A stretch of DNA of 64,000 bases, taken from Phallus indusiatus. Its lineage: Eukaryota > Basidiomycota > Agaricomycetes > Phallales > Phallaceae. Position 1 is the first letter of the stretch. Each line of letters begins with the position of its first letter. Below are positions 22,762 to 34,835 of the stretch, piece by piece. The notes under the pieces were generated by a model, which had not been told where the DNA came from, did no database searches, and saw nothing but the letters and a program-made list of their open reading frames with translations. The position numbers and the translations under genes were made by a program. The stretch spans positions 682,001-746,000 of the forward strand of contig JAQFWX010000005.1 of assembly GCA_027605045.1 (NCBI GenBank), read 5' to 3'.

Positions 22762-23790
22762 TTACCTATGCCTTCCCACTAACAATTCTATCTTTTGCCA
22801 AGCTCCAATTTGACATTGATGCCTTGCCTTGATACCCTTTTGTCCATCCGTGTTGGGAGATGACAGCGCCAATAAACCGATAATCAAATGACGCAACGCA
22901 TCTTCACATACTGAAGCGACCTGTGGTGTACACCTGTCAGTGCACAAGGCTTCCACACAATGATCGACGGCTCGCATTCCAGAACCAAGCCAAAGACGGA
23001 TTGGAGTGGTCTCGCATAGTTTGGGATCCAAGATGACACATCTGGCAGCACAGTTCGCGTGTTTGAAACTCTGCTTATGTCTAGTGTCGGGATTTCTTGC
23101 ACCGGCAACCGGGTTGTATTCCGCTGCTGACAAGGTTGTAGGGACTAGAAACAAGGATAACGTTGGTGCTTTCAATGTCTCTACTGGCTGCGTTTCCGTT
23201 GGAACTATCGCTAGGCTTTCGATACTTGATATATTAATATCATCGGATGGTTTGAAGGTAGCATGGGCCATCTTTCAGGGCGCAATCAGCAGGAAGGCTG
23301 CGCGAAGAGATGAGTGATACTTACCATAGCTATTTTTGCAGCATCACAGTAGGAACTACTTCCTATAACTACAATGCCATCAGCACTGCATTGGTTTAGT
23401 ATATCATAGTCCATCCTAATATCCAATGTTGCCAGACCTTGTTCTCCATAGTTGCTTCGTGAGGTCAATAACGTCGGTATAAGGCGTATGACTGACGATC
23501 CCAGGAAGTTACTTAAATCAGCGCTGTCTCCGAACTAGCGTGTAGTAAGGGTAACCAGTTTTTTTTCCTACGATCTTTGAGCCCAAAACCGCTTCGACTG
23601 ATTTGATGAGATCAGTATTGGTATCAAGGCTTTTCGATGCTAACAAGAATATCCTGGTACATCCAGCGACTGCTAACTCTTCAGGGATAGCGTTAAGATA
23701 ATTTGAAAACAGCCTGACAAAATGGTTCGGAGTATCGGGAAATTGCTGCAATTTGACTTCGACGGCATCATCAAGGTCTGTGAAAGCCAT
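22762..23790 (-). pseudogene. N-terminal part of an iron-type alcohol dehydrogenase, truncated
   Basis: From an ATG at 23790 the minus strand encodes the Rossmann-like N-terminal half of the Fe-ADH / maleylacetate reductase family: GCTRIFLLASKSLDTNTDLI, then DGIVVIGSSSYCDAAKIAM and, after a GT-AG intron (about 23326-23273), LFLVPTTLSAAEYNPVAGAR and RAVDHCVEALC. The homology stops at HQCQIGAWQ near 22800, where the family continues into the metal-binding histidine region. That region is absent; a solo LTR and an unrelated gene follow, and the matching C-terminus sits at 20271-20487. The usual GGGSxxDxAK is changed to GSSSYCDAAK. I call it a broken gene, although the frames themselves are open. 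Confidence 0.65.
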
Positions 23791-24355
23791 AAGCAGAGAA
23801 TGAAGCGTTTTGAAGTTGAGAAGCGCTTGATATTTAAGTTCATATGCACAACCTTGCACAGCCTTTAACGATTCTTCTTATGAGAAGATTGAATAAGTCA
23901 CCTCATGCAAACTCGTGGTCAAGGAAATGGTGATATGTAAGTAAATCATTTCCAGCTGATGATCGCTGATGAACCGGCGCTGATGTTGCACTGCAGTTGA
24001 TGACCTGAACGCGTTCCGCAACCCTGCATTGGTGGGTGCATTTTTACTTTCTCCCGTATCAATCCCATTGGTCGCGTTAAGCATTAGCATACTCTTTTTC
24101 TCACCTACCGGCATCCTTGAATCATGTTTATTTTGAATATCTTATTGAATAAGGTCGGCGCTGTCGCACTAGGAAATTGCTCCACATGAGCTCCGACTGG
24201 CAAATCAAAATTGTGCTTTTTTGTATTCAAAAGTTTGGTGCCAAGTGCGCTCGTAACGCGTTGGCTATGGTCCTTGTTTACTTTTGAAGAAGAGGTAAAC
24301 ATTGAGTATATACTTTCGTCTCAACTCTCGCAATAGATACTCACGACCTTTTGGA
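23791..24355. other. Divergent spacer before DUF2235 gene
   Basis: Some open sequence continues upstream of the dehydrogenase remnant on the minus strand (to about 24114), but it does not resemble that family. Nothing else is recognised. Confidence 0.35.
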
Positions 24356-26463
24356 ATGTCTCCCTCACCATTGAACAAGAACATCTTGTTGTCCCCGAAC
24401 CATTCTTTTCGCACTCATACGATCGATACCCAAGCCATATCAAAAGTTTCTAAGAGGATTATTGTGTGTTGCGATGGAACATGGCAAGGTGAGTAGAGAT
24501 CCTCACACGTTTCAAGAGTTGTTTGTTTTCTCAAAAACCTCACCTTTATAGATGGGTTGACTTGTAGGGCTCCTTCACAATATACGAACATCCTGAAGGT
24601 ATGAAGCGTCACTAAATTGAGAACTTAACCACGTTTATCCTCGTCATAGATCGCTAGAGCCCTGGATCCCGAAGATTCGAGATCGTTGGTGTTTTTCATT
24701 TTTTTGAATTTTGGTATTCTCTTATTACATTGTAGAAAAATCCCGATTCCGCAAATAGTCTATTATCAGGCCGGTGTCGGGACGACTTCTGTTTACCTAT
24801 TGAATTGTTTTGATGGTAGGTGTATGAGTTCCTCCTGAATATTATGCCTTCACTTGGATCATTTTTACATTATAATTAGGTGCAGTAGGCGGCTCTCTTC
24901 GAGATAAAGTGGAAGATGCTTACGCTTTCATTGCGAGTAATTATCAACCGTCCGATGAGGTCCATCGTTTTTCTTCTTTGCAAAGTCGACCACAAAGTAT
25001 TCACTTTTGATTAGATTTTTCTGTTTGGGTTCTCTAGAGGGGCTTATACGGCACGCATGGTCGCTGCAATTATTGTACGTCAAGAAATATTAACACATTA
25101 CCGAAATATGGCTCATCAGCATTTTTTTAAACAAGGGGGAAATTGGCATTTTGGATAAAAGGGACATGTTCCATTTTGCAGATATTTTCGACGCCTATCA
25201 AGAGAGGAGCCATGCCAGAGAGGAACACAGTATGCAAACACTTGAAATTGTTTCATTCATTCCACATACAAATCTATTCTAGAGAGGAGAGCTGCAAATG
25301 ATTTTCTTGTTAAATATACGGACCCAAAAGCTCCTGGCCGTATTAGGGCTGATCCGGATGGCGATAAATTTACTATCAAGTAATCTTCATATCATCCCCC
25401 CCTGAACACATTGCTTACATTTTGTGGAAGGTTTATTGGTGTCTTCGACACAGTCGGTGCATTGGGTTTACCTACAGAATTACGAGTTGGACGCAAATCC
25501 GAAAAACTATTTGGATTCCCTAATAGACAACTCGGGACACATATCCAATATGCCTATCAAGCTCTCGCTATTGACGAGACGAGAAAGGATTTTGTAAGTT
25601 TACATTCCTTATGAACGAGCCATAATTTGAGAAAATTTCTAGACAGCCTCGGAATTCCGACAAACTAAGGAGGGTCATGCAAAGGGTCAAGTTTTGAAAC
25701 AAGTTTGGTTTTCAGGTAAGGATTAAATTAATATAAAGCAATCAGACTTCAACTTAAACGGAAATTTCTCGTAGGTTGTCATTCTGATGTAAGCCCACGA
25801 CAATTTCCTTGATCATGCATTAGCACTGAGGGCTTGATAGATTGGAGGTGGTTATGCTGCTCATGACCTCTCTGATATAACGTTAATGTGGATGGTAGTG
25901 AGTGTCATCCACTGTCTATGCATAACTTTTTCTAATCCATAATTCCAAGTCCCATGTCGACGCCTTTCTGTCGTTTGACCTACAATTTTTATTGGAAGAA
26001 CTTCCTCAGCCGGTTGATGACTGGGGAAAACAACCGCCTCATGAGTGAGTTTCATATCGGTCGTACTTAGTCATGAAAAGAGTCCAAAGGATGTTTTAGC
26101 TCGAAAACCGGCGTATTCACCTTGGCGTCGTGTAGTACCCGGATGTTCCCGTCGCTTTCCAGTCCTGAATCGCCAACCTTTCAGTACATTCATCCGTCCG
26201 TCCTAGAACGGGCGAAATTACCACCTTCTATAAAACATCTGATTGAGAACAACCCGAATATCGTGTGCAAACTCCAGCCTTTTGAACTGTCCGTTCAAGA
26301 ATATTGGCAGAAGCATACCAGGCAAGACAAAGCCAAAGCTATGGCTCAAGACGCATTACAATCTCATCATCTCCTTTCCTTTAAAACCCTAATCAAGGTC
26401 CTACTTCACCTCAATACCGAACTTTCCCATTTTCTAACTAAAATGCGGCATAAAATCGACTGA
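24356..26463 (+). CDS. DUF2235 alpha/beta hydrolase (Tle1-like fold)
   Basis: Starts MSPSPLNKNILLSPN at 24356. The sequence KRIIVCCDGTWQ opens the DUF2235 domain. IPIPQIVYYQAGVGTTS and VGGSLRDKVEDAYAFI follow, then the nucleophile elbow FLFGFSRGAYTARM (Ser of GFSRG), GVFDTVGALGLP (acidic residue) and GGGYAAHDLSDITLMWM (His). All expected catalytic elements are therefore visible. Ten or more short introns interrupt it; early exons are 24356-24488, 24552-24598, 24650-24684 and 24736-24815, and the last runs to 26463. In bacteria the fold includes phospholipase effectors. In fungi these proteins are uncharacterised and usually multicopy, so the substrate is unknown. Confidence 0.88.
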
Positions 26464-27826
26464 ATTATTCTTTGGTTGGTGTACTTATATTGCCTATCAG
26501 CCCATCTGTCGGACTTACTCATCACGCACGATATTTATTTATGCGTATGTTTGTTTCTGTAATGAATCCTATAAGTGTACATGTAATTATAAATGATCCA
26601 CTCACGCGTTTGTAACGAAAGCATTATGTACAAATCACGATTATTATTGAGAAGGTCCTGAATTATATTCATAAATATACCTATAACGATTAGCGAATCC
26701 CTATCAGTAGATATAATATTTGCGGCGTGCGTTAGGACGAGATCTTTAGTTGACCTCCAAGCTGCTGGGACACGAACAGGGGCATGCGTTCGCTAAATAT
26801 AGATTTCGAAAACCTCAATTCTCGTTGAATTTGTTTTTCATCAGTGCTCAGGCTACACATGTAAATACTAGTAGCTTTCATTGTTTGCGCCAGTAACAAG
26901 TCCTTCAGCCGATTATGCGTTTATTGCGGCAAGTTACACTTTCTCCTATGACGCCTATCAAAATAGGTCCAAAAAGATTTGCACTATTTTTGGGGCTTGA
27001 TTCCAATCTTGATGAGCGTTTCCAAATGCATGCTTAATGGATGTAAATATGCCATGTCTTCCCTTTCTCAATTGCGGTTCCCCATCTGCTTCAAGTTGTG
27101 GCTGTGTATATGATGGTAGTCCCGACGGTCAGGAACAAACCAAAGTGTATCAGTAAACCTGACATCAGATATTTCAAATGTGGGCGTGGCGAAGTGAGTC
27201 CCGTCGCTCCACTGATTAACCTGTCAGCCTATCCCATAGTGGGTAAGGTGACGACAATATTAGTGGCATGTATGCGCTCAGTCTGGGTCGCAGTCGCTTT
27301 TGATTGAACATCACTTTGATAAACCAAATACCATGGACACCCCAAGTCATCCAATCTTTAGCAAACACAAGCAGCCTTGTTCAAATTCGAACGAAAATCC
27401 AAGGACACTACTCTGGAGGTTTTGGATGGTTTGTACCCGACCGTAGGCTGCAATCGCGAGAAACATGGATTCAGAGTAGAAAAACAGCACATAATTTCAA
27501 ATTTCCTGACAGCTTGAGAAGAGTTGTATCCTGATTGGGCCTGAGGGCTGAAGTCATCTGGTTTAAGACACAGGACCATTGGCGATTAATCGACGGGTGC
27601 ACGCCAAGCGGGTTGCAAGACAAGACATTAGCGACTGTTGGAGACACGGCCTATCAATGTGCTATGAGTCATGGCTTGCACGTCTAGTTAATTCATTGTT
27701 GGGAGAATAGCGCACGGTAGGTTGTCTTTCGCGTACCTAATAGTAAACTGCCCATTAATCTCTCGCTTCAGGCTTGTTATGCCAAACAATTCACCACTGA
27801 TAGGTACACACCGAAGTCAGTAATGG
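26464..27826. other. Intergenic, no gene seen
   Basis: No coding frame with family features on either strand. Confidence 0.5.
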
Positions 27827-27835
27827 TATATAAAG
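27827..27835 (+). promoter_or_regulatory. TATA box of the small secreted protein gene
   Basis: TATATAAAG, 49 bp before the ATG at 27884, a spacing that fits a core promoter with a short leader. Confidence 0.5.
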
Positions 27836-27883
27836 AATGCTCTCTACCCACTTGTTTCAGCGTGCTTTCTAAAACAACTTATT

Positions 27884-28467
27884 ATGAAGTCCTTTGCATT
27901 CCTTGCGTTGGGAAGTCTTTTCTCAGCAGTCATTGCGAACCCAGTGATCACAGGTCCAATCTGCGACATTGCGTGTCCGGAAGAGGAAGGACTTGTTGTA
28001 TGTGCTGCGACCAGCGCTGATTCCACTGTATCAGGTTGTGGCTGTTGTCGTATGTTCCGTTTCATAAACTACGCTGAAAAACAGGTATCGCTCACAATTA
28101 TATTCTTCTGAAGCCATTGGCATCGTCTCGCCTATAACTATTATTTCGGAACCCACTAGTACTGCACCCACCAGCACGGCCCCAACCAGCACCGTGACGG
28201 AGCCCCCCATTATTTGCGATCTTGCCTGCGCTCTTCCATTGGTTCTTTGTGCACCTTGCAGTTGCTGCGGTAAGTAATGAACGGGTTTTCTTTTATATCA
28301 ATACTCACCGCTTTGTCTAGAACCGATTACCTGTGAGGACGTCGTATGCCCTCTTGATGGAAGTTCAGTAGAAAATTCGTGCTGTGGTAAGCCATTCCCC
28401 TTGACCATTCCCGAGCTTGGAGAATTGACGCGACCGCGCAGGCCCAATTGTAGCTACACTGGCATAG
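27884..28467 (+). CDS. Small secreted cysteine-rich protein
   Basis: Exons 27884-28049, 28114-28269, 28321-28386 and 28442-28467 give 137 residues. It starts MKSFAFLALGSLFSAVIANP, a clear signal peptide with cleavage near ANP. The mature part repeats a cysteine module: ICDIACPEEEGLVVCAA...CGCC, then IICDLACALPLVLCAPCSCC, then ITCEDVVCPLDG...SCC. A Thr/Ser/Pro linker with the repeat STAPTSTAPTST lies between modules. Introns fall just after the CC pairs, consistent with growth by exon duplication. Such proteins are typical small secreted (effector-like or wall-associated) products of basidiomycetes; the function is unknown. Confidence 0.75.
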
Positions 28468-29651
28468 TAAAATGGATGTTTTGTCTTAGAATAATAAATA
28501 ACAGATGCATAGAGTATCTCAATCAACAACTTGGTCTCAAATTACAGCGTCTTTTTTCTCCACACTGAGGGCCACACTCACATCTACGATGAAATCTGTA
28601 TGTCCAATGTGACTGTGTGAGCTCCAAAAAGAATCCCGAGAACAACGCACCGATGAAAATCGGTAGGATCTGGTATCAAGTGGATAATATGTACGATAAG
28701 AAGTGAACATATGCATTATTTTTGTTTAGCTCCGCAATCGTGTCCAAGAAAAAGCGTCGAGTAAATTTGAAACCGATCAGAGTGCATACATATACATAGC
28801 TCCGGTGTCTTAACACGGTCCCCTTATACCGCAGTCCTGCAGGGGCTGGGGTTCAACATTCAATATCGACGTTCGACAACCGGAATCGGGGAGTTATGGT
28901 ATCAAGGTTCCGAAATATTTTTCTGAGTTCAAAGAGAGTCCGAGTACTACGGCTATATATGCAGCCCCACGTGAATTTTCTGAATAAGTAAGTTATTTTT
29001 ATATGACTCATTTCAAGTGGAAACGAGTGCATCAATAGTGAACTGAAACAGATTGAATACATACAATTGAAATAAAACGTTGATTCTTCTTTTAGTTCAA
29101 AAACAATTATGACCACCTGACAAACGTACATCATAATTATAATAGTCACCGTCAATCTCATCATTGTGGGGATAGTGCCCGAAGTCGCGACCCTAAGGCG
29201 TCAGGGAAATGCATAGTAATTTACGGCTTTTGCCAATGGAGCCTCACTAACTCGGTAAATTACACCTGCACCAATTTCCCCGCCGAATCTTTGTTTGAGA
29301 TCGAGTTTCATTGACCAACAGGCCACTGGCAGACGTTCAAGAACAAACAATCGGACAATTGTGACAACAATTATGAAAACTAATAAAGTGTGTATGATTA
29401 TGCTTTTTCGTAATCGTACATACACCATAAGAATACAAGACACGGTAAAAAAATTTTTGATGCAAGTTGGTTTCTCCGAGAGTTTATCCAAACGAGGGAG
29501 CTAACCAGAAAGGAGTGTTGATCATAAAGCTAGTACTAATCTGTACCACGCGAAGTGGCTTTCAGCGAGAAAAAAAAAGAACAACAACAACGATAATCGA
29601 AGAAAAAAGATGCTAGTTTACTTCCCTCTGTTCATACAACAACAATCACAA
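28468..29651. other. Intergenic, no gene seen
   Basis: AT-rich 3' flanks of the secreted-protein gene and the receptor gene; no coding frame is convincing. Confidence 0.45.
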
Positions 29652-31434
29652 CTACATGACCTCTTGAATTCTTTCAAGTGTTATTTGAATGCCGCCAAGT
29701 CGAGTCGAAGAAGTACTAAGCTGTTGAGTCATATCGAATGAATCCTTCTGGAAATCGCTATGTTCTTCTAGTAAATCGTCTCCGGACCATGTCATTTTGC
29801 TAACGGAGTGTTTAATATTGCTGGTTCGCTTTTCTAACGAAATGTTCTCTTCAACGGCTCCTCTCTGTCCATTAGAGCCGGATCCTTGGTTGCTAAGCGA
29901 AACCATGTGGAACGGTAAATTGATCGGCTTGATCATTTTGCGAGTGGTTGCATATATGATAGAGTCGACAGCCCCTGAATTCCAAACGGAAATAAAAACC
30001 AGAATTAATTCAATAATAAAACCGGGTATGAAAGATGCCTTACCTAGGGAGAATAAGAAAAACATGCAGAATATCCAAACTGGCTCCGGTATTTGTTCAT
30101 CTTTCAGACCGACCAAGCGGACGATGGCGATCGGAAAAATACAAGCCAGATATGCTTTTCAAAGAAGGAAAAAGCTTTCAGATAGATGAAGAAAAAACAT
30201 TAGGGAATATGATTTACCAATAGGATACCATAACATGCGCTTAGCAACGTTGATTCTTTGACGGTGTAACACCTCATTTGCAATAAGAGTTGAATTCGAG
30301 CCTCCTTCGATACGGTATCCTCCGATTGTACCTCTGAGGAACAGAAAAATCAGAGTATACAGCCCGAACAAAATTATGACTGCGACAAAAAGCTTGATGC
30401 GAGTAAGAAATGGTAAGTATTACAAAAATTTCTGGTCTCTTACGGGAACATAGTGGACGACGAGACGGGCTACAGCGTATTCAGAAGAAATAAAGCACCT
30501 TGGATAAAGTCAACAAACAAGACAAGGTCAACAGTGGGTACCGTACTTACCAAGTACCGGCAATTGAAACTTTTTAATGGATCAGATCAAGATGCTTATG
30601 GTGCAGTTGAAAAGACTCACAGTAAGGCCCATGTGCATCATCTTGAATACGAATAGGTGGAATGAATGCTAAATTTAAGAAGAGGGTTCGCTCTGATTTT
30701 CTTTTCAAACGAGGGCCTTTTACGTACTGAGGAGGATCACGAAAGCCCAGCCAACGACGACGGTGGATATCACAACCCAACGTGGCCAATGTTTTCCGAG
30801 GGCGATACCGGAGAACGTATGAGCAGCAATGACACAACTCCTGTATGAACATTCAAAAAACGCTACAGACAATCGGGAAAAGAGTTGATTATACCAGAAT
30901 GTAGAACCAAGGTCACCCATAACGAGTGTCACCGCTACCCTCAAAATCAGCGAGGGAGAAATCCAATTGATATCAAAGAATGCAGACCTTGGATGGTGCA
31001 CGAACGTCCGACATATATCTTCCCCTCGTTAGCCCATTTTGCCTGAGTAATACCAGATATACTCTGGATCAAATCCGATATCAACAAGCAGGTAATGAAT
31101 GCACTTGTAGGTAGTTTGAGAGTCTGAACGCGACGAAGGGGTGATGTATGCGTACGCTATTTGTTTCCCTGTAAATTCCGCCGAGGAGTTTTTCTTTTTT
31201 GAGTGCCACGCAACGAGAGCGGAATATGCGATGTACAACAAGAGAACAGATACGAAAACACAGCTGATAACGCCCGCCGCTGCCATCACCTAACGCATAT
31301 AGTCAGTTTTTACGAACAGTGAGAGAGATACTAGAGGAGTGAGTGGGGAGCACCTTTACGCCTAAAAGCTCGTAAGAAGTGTATTCGTGGACGTTCCCTG
31401 CTGGTGCGCTGGGGTTGAGTCCGTCGGTGATCAT
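29652..31434 (-). CDS. Putative seven-helix G-protein-coupled receptor (Git3/cAMP-receptor-like)
   Basis: Starts MITDGLNPSAPAGNVHEY at 31434 (short outer N-terminus). The next exon, from a TAG acceptor, opens with helix 1, AGVISCVFVSVLLLYIAYSA. A conserved loop cysteine appears in GRSCTIQ. Helices at about 30.7-30.9 kb include SCVIAAHTF and RWVVISTVVVGWAFVILL. One follows at 30.3 kb (GLYTLIFLFL), and the last two are PIAIVRLVGL with VWIFCMFFLFSLG and AVDSIIYATTRK. The cytoplasmic tail of about 90 residues is Ser/Gln-rich and ends RIQEVM at 29652. The pattern resembles agaric receptors annotated as glucose- or cAMP-sensing GPCRs. Several internal exon borders (30.4-31.0 kb) remain unresolved, so the protein model is approximate. 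The ligand is unknown. Confidence 0.65.
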
Positions 31435-33115
31435 ATCAACTTGAACTGAGAGAGGTAATATCGATGCTGCGGGGTGTTGAGAAGAACTGAGGGGTATATA
31501 TATATATGAAGGAGGGAGGAGGAAAGAGTGACAGGCTCAAGGGAACGGGAGTGGGGGAGTTAGGACGGCCACAAGGGAAAGAAAGCGGACAGAGAATTAC
31601 TATAAAACGGGTTTTGCGCCTGTCCAGACTGCCGGAAAAACTGCTTTCTGTGCCGAACCGGTATACAATTTTCGAATTTACGAAAAAAGAAGATTATGTA
31701 AAACTAACCGCTCCATCCATCAGCAAGGGTCGTAACTAGAAATCTTTCTTTGGGAAATTCCACTTTCTGCATGTCCGTCGGATCTTCTTAGGTGGAGGCC
31801 GCGTTCTTTTCTATTGATTTTGGTTTGAACTGGTACTCACCCGAGAGAACTAAAACTCTCATGCTAATTTTTCATGCTCTTGGAAATCGAATATCCGGCC
31901 AACAAACACGAGACTCGATCATGCTATAAATAATTAGTGAGTTTCTGGGGAAAATAAACTATGCATGGCCTAGAATTGTCCTCTATCCTAAGTCACACGA
32001 ACAACACACCCACGCTGCCACCAGCCAACCAGCTTTTCTTCGTCAGCGCCTTATTGCGGAAATCCCTTACTACCGAAGCCTTTCGATTTCGTCTACTTAT
32101 CATCAGAAAATTTTTATAAAGGAAAGCAGATTCAGATGATTATGACATCACCTGTCCATGCGCTCTTCATGGCCGTGTTCAAACGCAGGGACAGCTATAC
32201 TGGTTCGGCAGAGTGCTCTCACAGTATTTCCGAGACATGATAAGGTACATACGCACGCAGATGCATCGTCCGTCGTATATACGCTAGTACATACGGCGGT
32301 AATTAGCTTGAGGCCATTCGGTATCTAATAAGTACATAGTATCCGAAACTCTTACACAACGGCACAAGTGAGGGCTATTTAGTGCAGCATTTAAATTTTG
32401 AAATTGCCATGAATGATTTCAAGTGAAAGCCAGACGTCGTCTGTGAGTTTATTACATCCACAAGCTCCCGCCTATTAAGATTTTTCCTCTTGATGAAAAC
32501 ATCGAAGGCTTACTGAAGTTATAATTAGACTGACAGGGTACAGTTTTTTCAGCGCAATATATATAATAGTTCCTAACAGCGGACGAGCAAGTTTACGCTC
32601 TACTACCGACCCTGAAATTAATCTGGTCGTCCGTATATTAGTTTCTTATTATTTGTAGATCATTACACCCATGGGCCATCTCCGAGGAAGAGAATAACTT
32701 TGTGGCGCCCCGCTCTTCCCATGACTACAAACATAAAGATATTCATTTCTTCCGATCGGAATTTAATGGCTCCGTTTCAGCTTTCTTACTTACCTATTTA
32801 CGTGCCCTCCTGACGAGCTTTCTTCTTCTATAACTACTGCCTCTGGATTTGGTGTTTCTCCTTGAAAGATCACATCATCGGATGCGAATCACAAGAGCCG
32901 TGAATGAATCCTTGTAAGACTACGCCTTAAAGCTAAAATTATCACTTCCTCCCAGAATAACATGTAGTATGTGTGAGTAGGGGTTGGATTTTAAAAATAA
33001 TGTCTGCTAAAATATGCAATGTGGATGTAGAATGATAGCCGATGACGAGCATCGTAAAATTTTGAAAGGGGTCATCTAAAACATAGACTCAGGCTTTATA
33101 AATCTGCGTTCATTT
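31435..33115. other. Intergenic region with TA-repeat promoter of the receptor
   Basis: A (TA)n tract at 31495-31507 lies about 60 bp upstream of the receptor start and may act as its TATA region. The remaining 1.6 kb shows no gene on either strand. Confidence 0.4.
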
Positions 33116-33626
33116 CTATTTCTCTTCGATCTTAGCCAAGATTTCCGAATCCCTGAACAAGTGGTATTCCTGCGTAAAAGCACCCCACGTAAGCATTTTG
33201 CATACTCAAAAAACAGAGATCCAAACTTGCCTCTTCTCCAACTTTTATCGAATTGCCTCCCCAGCCTGGAAGTAATACACGGTCTCCTGCTTGAACATTT
33301 GTCGGAACAATCTTGCCATCCTTGTCTGGGGCACCAGGTCCAACGGCAATGACGGTTGCTTCTGGTAGAGGACTGCTAGTCGCTGACGTTGGCAGGTAGA
33401 TACCGGATGCAGTTTTCTGAAGTTTCATGTCTGAGTATACGGTCTTTTTTTTGTGGCTTGAGCAAAAAAAAGATCATACCGTTTCAGGCTTGTACCGGTG
33501 GACCAAGATGCGGTCTAACAACGGTCTAACAGCTCTGATAGACTTGAACGTGAGTTGAGAGGCCTATTTGCGAAACTGAGTTCAGCATCCAATATAGCAA
33601 AATGTGAGTCGAAAAAAACTTGCCAT
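33116..33626 (-). CDS. HSP10: Mitochondrial 10-kDa co-chaperonin (Hsp10/GroES)
   Basis: Encodes SIRAVRPLLDRILVHRYKPE, then KTASGIYLPTSATSSPLPEA, VIAVGPGAPDKDGKIVPT, GDRVLLPGWGGNSIKVGEE and EYHLFRDSEILAKIEEK, a complete GroES fold that caps Hsp60. The intron between GEE and EYH (33230-33170) starts with GC: donor GAG|GCAAGT, acceptor CGCAG. The first exon is unresolved. The ATG at 33626 (MA) gives phase 1, and no ordinary AG before the SIR codons keeps that frame; an AG at GAG|CT would drop SIRA, and an internal ATG near 33589 would need a 34-nt intron. I therefore give the gene's extent from the better ATG. Confidence 0.9.
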
Positions 33627-33834
33627 TTTTATGATGAATTCGGAATGGGAGAGGTGGACTGGGTGAGCGGGATTGAGCGTCTTGAAAAAAAACCGTTCGG
33701 CAGGCGCCGGGCGACGGGAATTCTTTCCGCTGCTTTCTTCCTCTTTCTTTGAACTTTTACCGAAGAAGTCGACCGAGGATCCAACAGACGTGAGGTCATA
33801 TTCCTGAATTCCTAAATAAACAGAAAACACTACA
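33627..33834. promoter_or_regulatory. Bidirectional promoter HSP10 / SNU13
   Basis: Only 208 bp separate the two divergent start codons, so the two genes must share promoter space. No single motif stands out. Confidence 0.55.
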
Positions 33835-34387
33835 ATGGCCGATTCCGATAAAAAGAAAGCATGGCCTCTTTCTGATGCCACCCTCACTAACCAAGTATGT
33901 GCGGCATATTTTTTTTTGTTATTTACCTTGACTGACTTTTTCTTTTAGATTCTGGATTTGGTTCAACAAGCTAGCCACTACAAGCAGCTCAAAAAAGGTG
34001 CTAATGAAGGTATGTCGGTTTGTCTAAAAATGTCTCGTACATGATTTAACGACACACCCTAGCTACTAAGACTTTGAACCGTGGTATCGCAGAATTCATC
34101 ATATTGACGGCCGATACTGAGCCTCTCGAAATTTTACTGCACCTCCCTCTACTATGTGAGGACAAGGTACGTCTTGTAAAACGATCAAAGCACGATTCGG
34201 TGGTGCTCATTATTATCTTTCCTCACAGAACGTACCTTACGTGTTCGTTCCCTCCAAAGTTGCATTGGGAAGAGCTTGTGGTGTTTCCAGACCAGTCATA
34301 GCGGCTAGCGTCACCACGAACGAAGCCAAAGAACTCAAAAGCCAAATTGACTCTGTCAAAGAAGCCATTGAAAAGCTCATGTATTAG
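33835..34387 (+). CDS. SNU13: Snu13 / 15.5K RNA-binding protein (L7Ae family)
   Basis: Exons 33835-33894, 33949-34009, 34063-34166 and 34229-34387 give 127 residues, the usual family length. Conserved elements: [30 protein letters not shown] (kink-turn contact), [39 protein letters not shown] and [17 protein letters not shown]. It binds the kink-turns of U4 snRNA and box C/D snoRNAs, serving both splicing and rRNA methylation in the nucleus. Confidence 0.97.
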
Positions 34388-34835
34388 TCAAGCTAGTTGG
34401 CTTGTGTCTTTTTTTTTTCGCTCGCAAAAATGACGATTCTTTGAAACCAGATATATGAAATCTACAAGAGTGGGTATATTTTTAAATGACAACAATGCAT
34501 TGGTACATGGTGTTTTGAGAATTTGTTATTGTTCTTGGTGTGAGGAGGGCGAAAAAAATCCGCCGGGTAATAAGGCAGCCAATAGAATCGCGAGTCCTAA
34601 AACGCGTAACGCGCCTGCCGCGTATTGAGCGTACACGTCCAATAGGAAATTTTTGATTCTATTAGGCGGTTTTGGTTGGATAGCGGTATCAGAAGATGAA
34701 CCTGCAGGCTTGTTTGGATTAACCTCTAAAGGCGATCCCGTTAAGGATCGTGATGGCTGGGATGGCAGCGATGATTCAACGAAAGGCGTGAAAAGAGGCG
34801 ACAACTGCTCTCTTTCGAAAACTCGCATGATATCT

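Noticed and set aside
29797..30189. 130-codon plus-strand frame
   Set aside because: It is antisense to the receptor's last exons, whose membrane segments and splice sites make sense only on the minus strand.
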